Origin: SPDF01 sp963699825
Lineage (GTDB): Bacteria; Gemmatimonadota; Gemmatimonadetes; Gemmatimonadales; GWC2-71-9
NCBI GenBank assembly: GCA_963699825.1
Contig: CAVOVI010000001.1
Coordinates: 540,266 to 604,265 of the forward strand
Reading direction: 5' to 3'
DNA length: 64,000 nt
The position numbers and the translations under genes were made by a program. This document shows, in pieces, positions 28,161-39,713 of the stretch (its first letter is position 1; each line of letters opens with the position of its first letter). The notes beneath the pieces are model-generated. The model had not been told where the DNA came from, ran no database searches, and worked only from the letters and a program-made list of their open reading frames with translations.

Positions 28161-28586
28161 TCAATCCTTCAGGTGTTCGGCGGCCCACGCCTGGATGTAT
28201 TCGATCAGGTCGGTGGTAGGGGTCCCCGGCCCGAAGAGCCGACCGGTACCCAGCTTCTCGAGCGCCGCGACGTCCTCGGTCGGCAGGATGCCGCCGCCGG
28301 TCAGGAGGATGTCCTGCCGACCCTGCGCATCGAGGAGCTGGCGCACGCGCGGGAAGAGCGTCATGTGGGCGCCGGAGAGGATCGACAGCCCCACCACGTC
28401 GACATCCTCCTGCACCGCCGCGGCGGCGATCATCTCCGGCGTCTGGTGGAGTCCGGTATAGATGACCTCCATCCCGGCATCGCGCAGCGCGGCGGCGACG
28501 ACCTTGGCCCCGCGATCATGCCCGTCGAGGCCGGGCTTGGCCACGAGCACCCGAATGGGCCTGGAGAGTGGCTTGGTGCGTGTCAT
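28161..28586 (-). CDS. Methylmalonyl-CoA mutase, B12-binding (C-terminal) subunit
   Basis: A 141-residue cobalamin-binding domain. The B12 ligand motif DxHxxG is in GLDGHDRGAK at about residues 20-29, with LSILSGAH and LTGGGILP completing the fold. It works with the large subunit encoded at 29820-31523 to convert R-methylmalonyl-CoA to succinyl-CoA in propionate use. The two subunits are split genes here, as in archaea and some bacteria, and a baeRF gene stands between them. Confidence 0.95.
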   Translation of the reverse strand: MTRTKPLSRPIRVLVAKPGLDGHDRGAKVVAAALRDAGMEVIYTGLHQTPEMIAAAAVQEDVDVVGLSILSGAHMTLFPRVRQLLDAQGRQDILLTGGGILPTEDVAALEKLGTGRLFGPGTPTTDLIEYIQAWAAEHLKD

Positions 28587-28618
28587 GCGCGACTGCTCCT
28601 GTCTGGAATGGTGCGGGG

Positions 28619-29791
28619 CTACCGGAACCGCAGCAGCGCCGCCAACCCGTGAATCGCCTTCTTCGCCGCCGGCTCGAACACCACATTGACGGTGACCCGC
28701 TGCCGCAGCGCCTCTTCGATGGCGTCATCGATCACGTCGATGACGGGGACGACGTCCTTCTCGCCCCGCAGATCGGCTTCCATCAACGCCAACCGACCTG
28801 ACTCGACACCGCGGAAACCCGACTCGGCGACGTCAGGATCGACCAGCAGCGTGCGGACCTGTCCGCGCCCGAGCGCCTTGAGAGTCTCGTGGACGCCGTC
28901 GACCGCCCACCCGGTGCCGAGACCTTCCTCGAGGTCGTGCATCAGGAGGAGTTCGGAGGTGCGTTCCCAGTCGGCGCGCACCGCCAGCGTCGCCTGGAGC
29001 ACCTCAGCGGCAGTCACCTTCTTGGCGTTGAGCCGGACGGCGCCCATCACCCGGTCGAGCAGGTACGGGTGCAGATACGGCTGCAGCACGCCTGCGTCGG
29101 TGCCAATGCCGGCGAGTACGATGCCCCGCACCGGATCCGCCTTGTCGAGCGCCTGGATCTGGAGCGCGGCAGCCTCGAGATGCCGCTGCCGTTCGGTGCG
29201 GAGGCGGTTGTTGTAGTTGTGCTCTCCCCACCCTGGACGGCCGTCCTGGGGGCCGGTGAAGCGGCCACCGCGCGTGGCGTCAGCAGTGATGTCGGCCACC
29301 TCCGTGGCACCGAAAGCCGTCACCTGGAAGAACCGCGCGGCGGTCCGGTCGAGTACCGCGGTCAGGACACGGCCGAATTCATCGTCCGCCGCCGCGAGCT
29401 CGCGCACCAGCGGGGTGCGGTCCACGGCCAGTCGGGAGCGGTGCACGAAGGGCAGCGCCACCACCTCCCACAGCTTCTGGGGCCCGCAGGCGAAGATGGC
29501 GACCCCCTGCGACGCCGGGAGGTTGCCCGGCTGCTTGAGGAAGTCGAGCACGCGCGCGAGGTCGGCCGTGATAGCCTCCATCGTCGCCCGCTCGAGCCCG
29601 AGCTCGGGGAGCGCCGCTTCGAGGTCGCGGACCCTGTTCTTCACCTTGATCAGGTACTTGCCCCGCGCACGGTCGCGCGGCTCGACCTTCAGGTAGCAGC
29701 TGACGACGCGATGCTTCCCGGGGCGAAAGGTATTGAGACGTTCGAGTTGCGCCGCGATGCTGCCATCGGCGGGCTTGGTGGTGCGTGCCAT
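28619..29791 (-). CDS. Bacterial archaeo-eukaryotic release-factor-like (baeRF) protein
   Basis: A 390-residue protein starting MARTTKPADGS with a perfect GGAGGAAGTC-ATG ribosome site. The fold is that of eRF1/Pelota/Vms1 relatives: an N-terminal domain (RVVSCYLKVEPRDRARGKY), a central RNase-H-like domain (FGRVLTAVLDRTAARFFQV) and a C-terminal L7Ae-like part (LLVDPDVAESGFR, VNVVFEPAAKKAIHG). Some members act in rescue or tRNA hydrolysis on stalled ribosomes, while many are uncharacterised. A GGQ motif of true release factors is not obvious. It lies between the two mutase subunit genes, where no translation role is expected. Confidence 0.75.
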   Translation of the reverse strand: MARTTKPADGSIAAQLERLNTFRPGKHRVVSCYLKVEPRDRARGKYLIKVKNRVRDLEAALPELGLERATMEAITADLARVLDFLKQPGNLPASQGVAIFACGPQKLWEVVALPFVHRSRLAVDRTPLVRELAAADDEFGRVLTAVLDRTAARFFQVTAFGATEVADITADATRGGRFTGPQDGRPGWGEHNYNNRLRTERQRHLEAAALQIQALDKADPVRGIVLAGIGTDAGVLQPYLHPYLLDRVMGAVRLNAKKVTAAEVLQATLAVRADWERTSELLLMHDLEEGLGTGWAVDGVHETLKALGRGQVRTLLVDPDVAESGFRGVESGRLALMEADLRGEKDVVPVIDVIDDAIEEALRQRVTVNVVFEPAAKKAIHGLAALLRFR

Positions 29792-29819
29792 GACTTCCTC
29801 CTGGCCAGCGGCCCGAGGG

Positions 29820-31519
<1,700 letters not shown>

Positions 31520-31523
<4 letters not shown>

Positions 31524-32560
31524 GGCCGTGCTCCCTGCTTGAGTGCGTCCAGAATACTCGCCGCCAGTTCGTACGGGCTCACCTGCCCGGACTCGAGGTC
31601 GTCGAGACGATCGCGAATGGCCTGTTCGGCGGCGGTCTCGTCCCAGACCCAACGAACCAGTGCCCGGTCCACCACCTCCCGCGTCCGCTCTTCCAGCCGG
31701 CGGCGGCGGCGTTCGCGCATCGTCCCAGAGGCCTGCAGCCAGGTCCGGTGATCGTCCAGCGCGGCGACGACCTCTTCGATCCCCTCACCCTTCGCGGCGA
31801 TCGTGGCGAGCACCGGCTGCTTCCACGCCTCGTCGGGCTCGGCGGCATGGGCGTCGGCCTCCGCCTTGGCGCGGGCCTTGAACCCGTGGTGGGCCGGCAC
31901 ATGCCGGAAGGCGTTCCCCCGCCGGATGCCGAGGGTGATCTCGATTTCCTGCCGCAACTTGTCCGCCCCGGGCCGGTCGGCCTTGTTCACGACGAAGAGA
32001 TCAGCCACCTCCATGACGCCGGACTTCAACGTCTGGATTCCGTCGCCGGATTCCGGCACCAGCAGAAGCAGGCTGGTGTCCGCCATCCGCGAGACCGCCA
32101 GTTCCGACTGCCCGACACCGACCGTCTCCACCAGGATCCTGTCAAACCCCGCGGCGTCGAGGACGTCGCAGACTTCACGGGTGGAGGTGGCCAGGCCCCC
32201 CAGCGAACCGCGGGTCGCCATCGACCGGATGAAGACGCCCGGGTCGAGGGCGATGCTTTCCATCCGGATGCGGTCGCCGAGGAGGGCACCGCCCGAAAAG
32301 GGACTGGTTGGGTCGACCGCCACCACGGCGACGGTGTGCCCCTGGGCCCGAAAGGCCCCCACCAGCCGCTCGGTCAGGGTCGACTTGCCCGCCCCGGGGG
32401 GTCCGGTGATCCCGATGCGGTGCGCCCTGCCCAGGACGGGGTGCAGCGCGCTGAGGAGCGGTTCGAACCCCTCGCGGCCGTTCTCGACCACCGAAATGGC
32501 CCGGGCGAGCGCGGCGGGTTGGCGCTCTCGCAGGCCGGCGAGCAGGGCGTCACGATCCAT
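31520..32560 (-). CDS. meaB: MeaB/ArgK-type GTPase, methylmalonyl-CoA mutase chaperone
   Basis: A 346-residue G3E GTPase that protects and reloads methylmalonyl-CoA mutase with adenosylcobalamin. Walker A is GPPGAGKST at about residues 53-61, followed by VVAVDPTSPFSGGALLGDRIRM (split VAVDPTSPFSG, LLGDRIRM), ETVGVGQSE and the base-specificity motif VNKAD. A basic helical tail follows (RERRRRRLEERTREV). It directly precedes the mutase gene with an ATGA overlap, which fixes the function. Confidence 0.96.
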
Positions 32561-32595
32561 GATGGAAAGTCACCCGGAAGCGGGACCGGGGCAAG

Positions 32596-33940
32596 CTAGA
32601 GCAGGAAGTGCGTGGCCATTCCCAACAGGAGGAAAAAGCCGCACATATCCGTGAACGTGGTGACGAAGACGGAACTGGCGATGGCGGGGTCGATCCGGAG
32701 CCGTTCCAGGAAGAGCGGCACGAACGCCCCCGCGAACCCGGCGACGCCGAGATTGGCCACCATCGCGAGCGCGACGACGCCGCCGAACTGCGGACCCGCC
32801 GCCATCCACCCGATGCCGCCCGCCACGAGGGCACTCGCCAGTCCGTTGACCAGGCCGACCAGCATTTCCTTGCCGACGATGCCGAGTTCATCCCCCGCGT
32901 GCACCTGACCCAGCGCGAGCCGGCGCACCGACACCGCCAGCGCCTGCGTGCCGGCGTTGCCGCCCATCCCGGCGATGATCGGCATGAAGACCGCCAGCCA
33001 CTTCAATTCCTGAATGGCATTCGAGAACACGAGGACGACGGAAGCCGCCGCGAACGCAGTCAGCAGGTTGACATAGAGCCAGGGGAGGCGGCTGCGGACG
33101 GCGTCGGTCCACGGGGCACCGAGCTCCTCGTCGGCGGACACACCACCGAACTGCAGGAGGTCCTCGGTCGTCTCCGCCTCGACGACGTCGATCACGTCAT
33201 CGAAGGTGACCCGGCCCAGCAAGACACCGTCCACATCGACGACCGGCACGCTGGGGACGTTGTAGCGCGCCATGAGGCGGGCGACCTCTTCCTGGTCGCG
33301 GTCGGGCGTGACGGTAATGTCCGCCGCCTCCATGAACTCCACGGACTCTCCGCTCCGGTGGGCTGGTCACCAGGTCCTTGAGCGGGAGAAGCCCGAGGAG
33401 ATGGTGCCCGTTGTCGACCACGAAGACCTGGTAGAACCCCTCCATCTCCTCGGCCTGGCGACGAATCTCCTCGATCGCTTCCCCCGCGGTGGCCGCACCG
33501 AGCACGGTCACCACATGCGAGGTCATCAGGCCGCCGGCGGACTCCTCGTCGTAGGCCAGGAGGCGATCCACCTCGGAGCGGTCCTCCACCTCGGAGAGGA
33601 TCCGCTCCTGCTCCTCCGGATCGAGATCCTGGAGGAGGTCGGCGGCGTCGTCGTCCGCCATCTCGTCGACGATGTCGGCGGCGTGTTCCGGCTCGAGTGC
33701 GGCGAGGGTGTCCTCGGCGTGCTCCTCCTCCGGCATTTCCGTCAGCGCCTCGCCGGAGACCTCGGGCGGCAGGGCCCGGACCGCGGTCAGCCGCTCGTCG
33801 TCGTCGAGCGAGGAGAGGACATCGGCGAGGTCGACCGGTTCCATGTCGAGCGCGAGGGCCACGAACTCGTCCATGCGCCCGGCGCGTAACAGCTCGGCGA
33901 GATCCGGCTTCTTCTTCTTCTTGGTGGCACGCGGGCTCAT
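32596..33940 (-). CDS. mgtE: MgtE-family magnesium transporter (one frame break)
   Basis: About 447 residues. An acidic N-domain of the MgtE type (LADVLSSLDDDERLTAVRALP, DLLQDLDPEEQERILSEV) is followed by paired CBS domains. Five membrane spans start at about residue 290 (LLTAFAAASVVLVF, FMPIIAGMGGNAGTQAL, VGLVNGLASALVAGGIGWM). GGNAGTQ lies in the ion path. Mg2+ bound between the N and CBS domains normally closes the channel. The frame breaks once near 33345-33365, inside the first CBS domain. ATG 33940 overlaps the preceding stop as ATGA. Confidence 0.92.
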
Positions 33941-35136
33941 GACGACTCCCTCGCGAGGGGAACCAGGGCCACGGGGCCGGGACGGACCAGCACCCGTTCT
34001 ACGCGGGTGGCGCTCGCGGTCACGACGTCGACCTCAAGCCCGCCGATGAGTGAACCGTTCGCCGGCGGCCGGGATCCGGCCCGCGAGTTCGGCGAGGAGC
34101 CCACCGATCGTGGTCGCACCGCTGGACGGAAGGGGCACTTCGAACCGGCGCCGCCAGGTCGGCCGGTGGGTGTCGAGCCATCGACATCCGCGAGCACCGC
34201 CCCCCGCGGAGGTGGAGGAAGCTCCGGCACGTGGTCGTGTTCGTCGTAGATCTCGCCGACCAGTTCTTCCAGCAGATCCTCCAGCGACACGAGGCCGAGG
34301 GTACCGCCGAACTCGTCGATCACAACGGCGAGGTGGCGCCGTTCGCGCTGCATGTCGAGAAAGAGCTCGCCGGCGGCGCGGCCAGGTGCGGCAATGACGA
34401 CCGGGCGCACCGGGAGCGGATCGCCGGGACGGAGCTTGAAGAGGTCAAAGGCGTGGAGCATGCCCACGATCTCGTCGAGCGTCCCGCGATAGACCGGGAT
34501 CCGGCTGTACCCGCTCTGCGCGAAGACGTCCACGATGTCCGACAGCGTGGCGTCTTCCGCGATCGCGATGAGGTCGGTGCGCGGCGTCATGATCTCGCGG
34601 ACCGGGCGGCTGGCAAACGCCATGACGCCACCCACCGTGCGGAGGTCCTCGTCCGCACGCAGCCCGACCGCCGCCCCTTCGCGCCAGAGCGTACGGAACT
34701 CTGTGGCGCGCGACGGGCGACGCGCGGGCAAGAGCACGCTCAGGAAGCGGGCCCACGGCTCGAGCAGCGGCATCGCGATACGGGTGACCCGTTCGGCGCG
34801 CGAGGCGCTGAGCCATCGGGGTGCGAGGTACCCGCTGAAGAGGACGAAGGGGACGGCCACCAGGGCAATCAACGGTGCGAGCAACACGGCGCCCTGCCGC
34901 GCGAACACCGCCGGAAAGACGGCACCGAGGAGAATGACTCCAAACGCCGACGTGGCGGCGGCGGCGGTCAGGATCGACTCGATGCGCGAGAGCCACGCGA
35001 GCGCCGACGAGCCTCCACGCAACTGCCGCGACACGGCGCGGGCGAGTTCCGCGCGGCTCACGTATACCAGCGCCGCACCGGCCATCGATCCGAGCAGTGT
35101 CAGCGCCAGCCCGATGGCGAACACACCCCAGATCAT
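33937..35136 (-). CDS. CNNM/CorC-like (hemolysin family) membrane protein 1 (two compensating frame breaks)
   Basis: About 400 residues: an N-terminal membrane domain with four spans (residues 1-125), a CBS pair (REIMTPRTDLIAIAEDATL, SGYSRIPVYRGTLDEIVGML) and a C-terminal CorC/HlyC domain (VVIDEFGGTLGLVSLEDLLEELVGEI). CBS-CorC proteins of this kind are linked to Mg2+ or Co2+ efflux. Between about 34070 and 34135 the frame shifts out and back; the corrected stretch reads PLPSSGATTIGGLLAELAG. It is the second of two neighbouring paralogues and lies directly before mgtE, supporting a joint Mg2+ role. Confidence 0.85.
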   Translation of the reverse strand: MIWGVFAIGLALTLLGSMAGAALVYVSRAELARAVSRQLRGGSSALAWLSRIESILTAAAATSAFGVILLGAVFPAVFARQGAVLLAPLIALVAVPFVLFSGYLAPRWLSASRAERVTRIAMPLLEPWARFLSVLLPARRPSRATEFRTLWREGAAVGLRADEDLRTVGGVMAFASRPVREIMTPRTDLIAIAEDATLSDIVDVFAQSGYSRIPVYRGTLDEIVGMLHAFDLFKLRPGDPLPVRPVVIAAPGRAAGELFLDMQRERRHLAVVIDEFGGTLGLVSLEDLLEELVGEIYDEHDHVPELPPPPRGAVLADVDGSTPTGRPGGAGSKCPFRPAVRPRSVGSSPNSRAGSRPPANGSLIGGLEVDVVTASATRVERVLVRPGPVALVPLARESS

Positions 35137-36308
35137 GCCGCTTCCTCCGGCTTCGGATCCATATCGACGGCGACGCGTCGGGCGAGCACGCGGCGAACCC
35201 GGCGGCGGGAGACCTGTTCCACCCGCAGTTCGACGTCGCCGACCCGAACTTCATCGCCGGCGCGCGGCACCCTGCCAAGCAGCGCGAGGACGAGGCCGCC
35301 CACCGTGCTCACATCCTCGTGGCCGAAATCCTGGTGGAAGAGGGCTTCCAGTTCGCTCAGGGCGACGCCGCCGAGCACACGGTAGGTCTCGGTGTCCACC
35401 GTGACGACCGGTTCCACTTCGTCCACATCGTACTCGTCGTGAATCTCACCGACGACCTGTTCCAGGATGTCCTCGAGGGTGATGAGCCCCGCGGTCCCGC
35501 CGAATTCGTCCACGACCACCGCGAGGTGGCTGGGTCCGCGCTGGAAATCCCGGAGCTGGCGGTCGAGCGTCTTCCCCTCTGGGACAAACGGCACGGGGCG
35601 GATCAGCGCGGTCCACCGCGCGGCGTTCTCGTCATCGTCCAGGTGCGCCAGCATGTCCTTGGCGTACACCACACCCGCCACCGCATCGGGCTGGCCCTCG
35701 AAGACGGGCAGGCGTGCATGCTCCGCGCGGCTGAGCGTGGAGACCACCTCTTCCCGCGAATCACTCGCGTCCACGCCCACGATATCGATTCTCGGCGTCA
35801 TCACCTCGGCGACGGTCATGTCGGAGAGCGCAAAGACACCGATGATCGCATCGCGCGACGCCCGGACACCGGGCCGCACGGGTGCCAGGCTCTGCTGCAT
35901 GCCGTGCCGGTCGATGAGGGATACGATGTGGAAGAGCGGGCGGAAGATGACGAGCGACCGCGCGGCTCCCGGGCGGACCAGCCGCGCCAGTTCGGGGGCA
36001 ATGGAGGCGAGGAGGCGGGGGAGCAGGTCACCGATCACCCAGACCACCGTGACGGCGAGCGCGAGGTGCACGGCACCCTTGAGGGGGGGCCACGCCCACC
36101 AGACGACGGCCGTCGCGGCCGCGGCGCCGGCGATGACCAGCAACGTGAGATGCGCAAGATGCAGCCGGCGGGCGAGGGGGAGCGTGAGGTCCCCGTCGGC
36201 GCGCGGCAGGTCTCCCTCCGACTCCGCCGCGAGCGCGAGCCAGGCCGCCCAGAAGGTGAAGGCGACGAGCGCCGCCGGCGAGAGCAGGCCGTGGAAGAAG
36301 GCGCTCAT
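35133..36308 (-). CDS. CNNM/CorC-like (hemolysin family) membrane protein 2
   Basis: A 391-residue unbroken paralogue of the next gene. It has four N-terminal spans with a charged segment after the first, then EVMTPRIDIVGVDASDS and ARLPVFEGQPDAVAGVVYAKD as a CBS pair. The CorC domain follows: VVVDEFGGTAGLITLEDILEQVVGEIHDEYD (split VVVDEFGGTAG, LEDILEQVVGE). ATG 36308 overlaps the ybeY stop as ATGA and its own stop overlaps the next ATG. In many bacteria phoH-ybeY-corC form one unit for rRNA maturation and Mg2+ control, as here. Confidence 0.9.
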   Translation of the reverse strand: MSAFFHGLLSPAALVAFTFWAAWLALAAESEGDLPRADGDLTLPLARRLHLAHLTLLVIAGAAAATAVVWWAWPPLKGAVHLALAVTVVWVIGDLLPRLLASIAPELARLVRPGAARSLVIFRPLFHIVSLIDRHGMQQSLAPVRPGVRASRDAIIGVFALSDMTVAEVMTPRIDIVGVDASDSREEVVSTLSRAEHARLPVFEGQPDAVAGVVYAKDMLAHLDDDENAARWTALIRPVPFVPEGKTLDRQLRDFQRGPSHLAVVVDEFGGTAGLITLEDILEQVVGEIHDEYDVDEVEPVVTVDTETYRVLGGVALSELEALFHQDFGHEDVSTVGGLVLALLGRVPRAGDEVRVGDVELRVEQVSRRRVRRVLARRVAVDMDPKPEEAA

Positions 36309-36730
36309 ACGAGCTTCCGCAGGTAGCGCTCTTGCTTCACCCACATGGCGGAGGCTTCCCGCCCGGCGCCATCGTCGTGATCCCAGCCGAGGATGTGCAG
36401 CGTGCCGTGGATGACCAGCCGAACGAGTTCCTCCCGCACCGGCAGGTTGCGCCGCCGGGCCTCGCGATCCGCCTGCCAGCGGCAGATGTACAGGTCGCCG
36501 AGGAGGCCGCCGCGGGGATCGGGAAGGGCGAAGCTGATGACGTCGGTCGGAAAATCGTGGCCCTTGTGGCGGAGGTTCATCTGGCGCATCGCCTCGCGGC
36601 CGAGAAAGGTGACGGAGACGGAGGCGTGCCTGCGCTCGCCGGTCAGCACCGTCCGCACGGCCTTGCGCACCAGGGCGGCGGGCAGCGGCACGACGCGGCC
36701 ATGCACCGTCACCTCAGCGAGCGCAGCCAC
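36305..36730 (-). CDS. ybeY: Endoribonuclease YbeY, rRNA maturation factor
   Basis: A 141-residue metal-dependent RNase that helps process the 16S rRNA 3' end and ribosome quality control. The zinc signature HGTLHILGWDHD supplies the three histidines. The earlier block DFPTDVISFALPDP is also conserved. It starts at GTG 36730, 15 bases after the PhoH stop, and overlaps the next gene by ATGA. Confidence 0.95.
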   Translation of the reverse strand: MAALAEVTVHGRVVPLPAALVRKAVRTVLTGERRHASVSVTFLGREAMRQMNLRHKGHDFPTDVISFALPDPRGGLLGDLYICRWQADREARRRNLPVREELVRLVIHGTLHILGWDHDDGAGREASAMWVKQERYLRKLV

Positions 36731-36745
36731 GCTGCCCTTTCACGA

Positions 36746-37706
36746 TCAACCGACCTGGTCTTCCGCGTAGGCGCGGATGATGTCGCGCACCAGTCGATGG
36801 CGGACGACGTCGGTGTCCTGGAGGTAGCAGAAGGAGATCCCCTCGATGCCGGGGAGGATCCGCTCGACCTGGATGAGGCCGGAGTCCTCGCGCTTGGGGA
36901 GGTCGACCTGGGTCTTGTCGCCCGTCACTACCACCCGGCTGTTCACGCCGAGCCGGGTGAGGAACATCTTCATCTGGGCGCCGGTGGCGTTCTGTGCCTC
37001 GTCGAGGATGATGAAGGCGTCGGAGAGCGTGCGGCCGCGCATGTAGGCGAGGGGGGCGATCTCGATGATGCGGGTCTCGAGCGCCTTCTGCACCTTCTCC
37101 GACGGCATCATGTCCTCGAGCGCGTCGTAGAGCGGGCCGGAGGTAGGGATCGACCTTCGCCTGCAGGTCGCCGGGGAGGAAGCCGAGCGACTCGCCCGCC
37201 TCGACGGCGGGCCGCGCCAGGATGATCCGCTTGACCCGCTTGCGGGCCAGCGCCTCGACGGCCTTGGCGACCGCCAGGTAGGTCTTGCCGGTGCCGGCGG
37301 GACCAATCCCGACCACGACGTCGTGCGCGGTGATGGCGGCGAGATAGTCCTTCTGGCCAGCGGTCTTCGCCACGATGGCTCGACGCATGCCGGGCAGGAC
37401 GATCCGTCCGTCCCCGTTGGTGGCGGGCAGCTCGGCGCCCGGCTCCGACGCGATACGATAGACGTCTTCCGGCGCGATCGACTCGCCCATGCGCGCGAGG
37501 TCGATGAGCCCCTGCACCACCGGGGTCGCCCGTTCGATCTGCTCGAGTGTGCCGCCGAGCGTCAGGGTCTCGCCGCGGAGGGTGGCGCGGACACCGAGCG
37601 CGCGCTGGAGTTCGAGGAGGTTCACGTCGTTGACGCCGCCAAGCAGCAGCGGGTCGGCGCCTTCGGTGGAGATGCGATGGACGACGTCGTTGGCGTCAGC
37701 CTTCAC
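36746..37706 (-). CDS. PhoH-like ATPase (one frame break)
   Basis: About 320 residues. A KH-like N-terminal part is followed by a RecA-like ATPase with Walker A GPAGTGKT and Walker B IILDEAQN; RVVVTGDKTQVDLP is the usual sensor stretch. GTG 37706 has a GGAGG site 6 bases upstream, inside the end of aspS. The frame shifts by one base at about 37132-37140 (DPYLRP, then LYDALEDMM). PhoH/YbeY neighbours act in RNA metabolism; the exact PhoH activity is not settled. Confidence 0.9.
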
Positions 37707-39469
37707 CAGTGACCTCCAGGTGGAGCGCGGCAAGATCCTTCGCGTCCACGGTGGTTGGGGCGCCCTCGAAGAGCGCGCGGGCGGCGGTGGATTTCGGGAA
37801 AGCGATCACGTCACGGAGCGACGTGGCGCCGGCAAGGAGCATCGCGATCCGGTCGAAGCCGAGCGCGAACCCGCCATGTGGCGGTGCCCCGGCGGCGAGG
37901 CCGTCGAGGAGAAAGCCGAAGCGGCGGCGAATGTCGGCTGCCGGAATCTTGAGCAGTTCGAAGATGGTGGTCTGCAGTTCCGGCGTCGTGATTCGGATCG
38001 ACCCGCTTCCCAGTTCGTTGCCGTTGTACACCGCGTCATAGTGGAGCGCCCGGCAGGACCAGGGCTCCGTCCGGAGGCGCTCGGCGTCGTCAGGGTGCGG
38101 CGCGGTGAACGGATGGTGCGCCGGAAACCATTCGCCAGTGCCGGGATCCTGCTCGAAGAGCGGGAAATCCACCACCCAGCAGAAGGCGTGCGCCGAGGCG
38201 GGGGTGACACCGGGGCGACGGACGAGCGCGCTGCGTACCGCGTGGAGCGCGGGCGACGTGACCCCATCCGCACCGGCGACGGCGAGGAGAAGGTCCCCCT
38301 TCATGCCGCCGAGCTTGTCGAGAGTGCTGGCGCCGATGGCCTTGACCCCCTGCCCCTCCCACCCGGCGTCGGTCCGCTTCGCCCAGATGAGGCCGCCCGC
38401 GCCGGCATCCTTCGCGAGCGCGCCCAGCGCATCGAGTTCCTTTCGGCTGGCATCGGACTGCGCGGCGGCAACGATACCTCGCACCCGACCTCCGCCGTCG
38501 ATGGCGGTGCGGACAAACGGCGCCGCGTCTGCGCCGATCAGCGCGGTCAGGTCCGTGGATCTCGAAACCATACCGCAGATCCGGCTTGTCGACGCCGTAC
38601 TTCTCCATCGCCTCCGCATAGCTGAGCCGCCGGAAGGGACGCTCGATCGTGTGCCCCGCCTCGGCCCAGAGATCGACCAGCACCTGCTCGACGACCGCCT
38701 GCACATCCTCCGGCCCCACGAACGAAGCCTCGAGATCGATCTGCGTGAATTCCGGCTGCCGGTCCGCGCGGAGGTCCTCGTCGCGAAAACAGCGGGCGAG
38801 CTGGAAGTACCGATCGTAGCCGGCGACCATCAGGAGCTGCTTGTAGATCTGGGGCGACTGGGGCAGCGCGTAGAATTCGCCACGATGCACGCTGCTCGGC
38901 ACGAGATAGTCGCGAGCGCCTTCGGGGGTCGGCTTGGTAAGGATCGGTGTCTCGATCTCAAGGAAGCCGAGCTCGGACATGGTCTGCCGGCTCCGCTGGA
39001 GGAGCCGGTGCCGCAGGAGCATGTTCCGCTGCAATTCGGGGCGGCGAAGGTCCAGAACGCGGTGGCGCAGGCGAAGCTCTTCTGAGGGGAGCTCCTCCCC
39101 CTCCTTCCGCGCCACGGGAATGGCGGGGGTGACGGCGGGACCGACAACGGTCAGCTCTCGCACATGCACTTCGACCTCACGGGAGGCCATCCCGGCGTCG
39201 CGCCCGATTTCGGGACGGATGTTCACCTCTCCCTCGACGAGCACAACCGTCTCGGAGCCGACCGCGGCGGCGCGAGCGATCACCTCGGGCGGGCTCCAGC
39301 GCGGATCGAACGAGAGCTGCACCAGTCCGGCACGATCGCGGAGGTCGAGGAAGACCAGGCCACCCAGGTCGCGGCGGCGATGCACCCACCCGCCGAGACG
39401 GACGCGCTGGCCAGCGTCTTCGCGGGTCAGGGCCCCACAGAGGTGTGTGCGGTGTGCGGTGGCCGTCAT
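37696..39469 (-). CDS. aspS: Aspartyl-tRNA synthetase (one frame break)
   Basis: A class II synthetase of about 590 residues that charges tRNA-Asp, or tRNA-Asp and tRNA-Asn in a non-discriminating form. It has the OB-fold anticodon domain (VRLGGWVHRRRDLGGLVFLDLRD, split VRLGGWVHRRRD, LVFLDLRDR), motif 2 (FQLARCFRDEDLRADRQPEFTQ, split), a GAD insert and motif 3 GFALGFDRIAML. The break at about 38556-38560 is a single extra base: ...RYGFEI then TDLTALIGADAAPF. As the gene is indispensable, the break is almost certainly an error, and it is the best internal control for the other breaks. It heads the long minus-strand run. Confidence 0.95.
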
Positions 39470-39583
39470 GCGGCGGTTTCCTTGCAGAGTCGGGAGGGCG
39501 GCTGAGAGCCGCGGCTACGGGAAACGTAACCGCCGCCCAAGGGGCGGGCAAGTAATTCAAACAAAAGGGCTTAGGGTGCAAAT

Positions 39584-39679
39584 CGAGATTGCTTCGTCGG
39601 CCCCGTTCGGGGCCTCCTCGCAATGACAGCGGTAGCCCTTCTGTCATTGCGAGGCCACGCAGTGGCCGAAGCAATCTCG
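39584..39679. repeat. Nested palindromic element between aspS and rlmN
   Basis: A 96-base element with exact outer arms CGAGATTGCTTCG (39584-39596) and CGAAGCAATCTCG (39667-39679). Exact inner arms are CCTCGCAATGACAG (39616-39629) and CTGTCATTGCGAGG (39641-39654). Two side hairpins, GGCCCC/GGGGCC (39599-39614) and GGCCAC/GTGGCC (39653-39667), complete a cross-like fold. The motif TGTCATTGCGAGG...GAAGCAATCTC is a repeat type I know from many bacterial genomes. It lies between divergent genes. Confidence 0.9.
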
Positions 39680-39713
39680 CTCCTGCGGACAGTTGAACTG
39701 CTATCTTTGCCCC

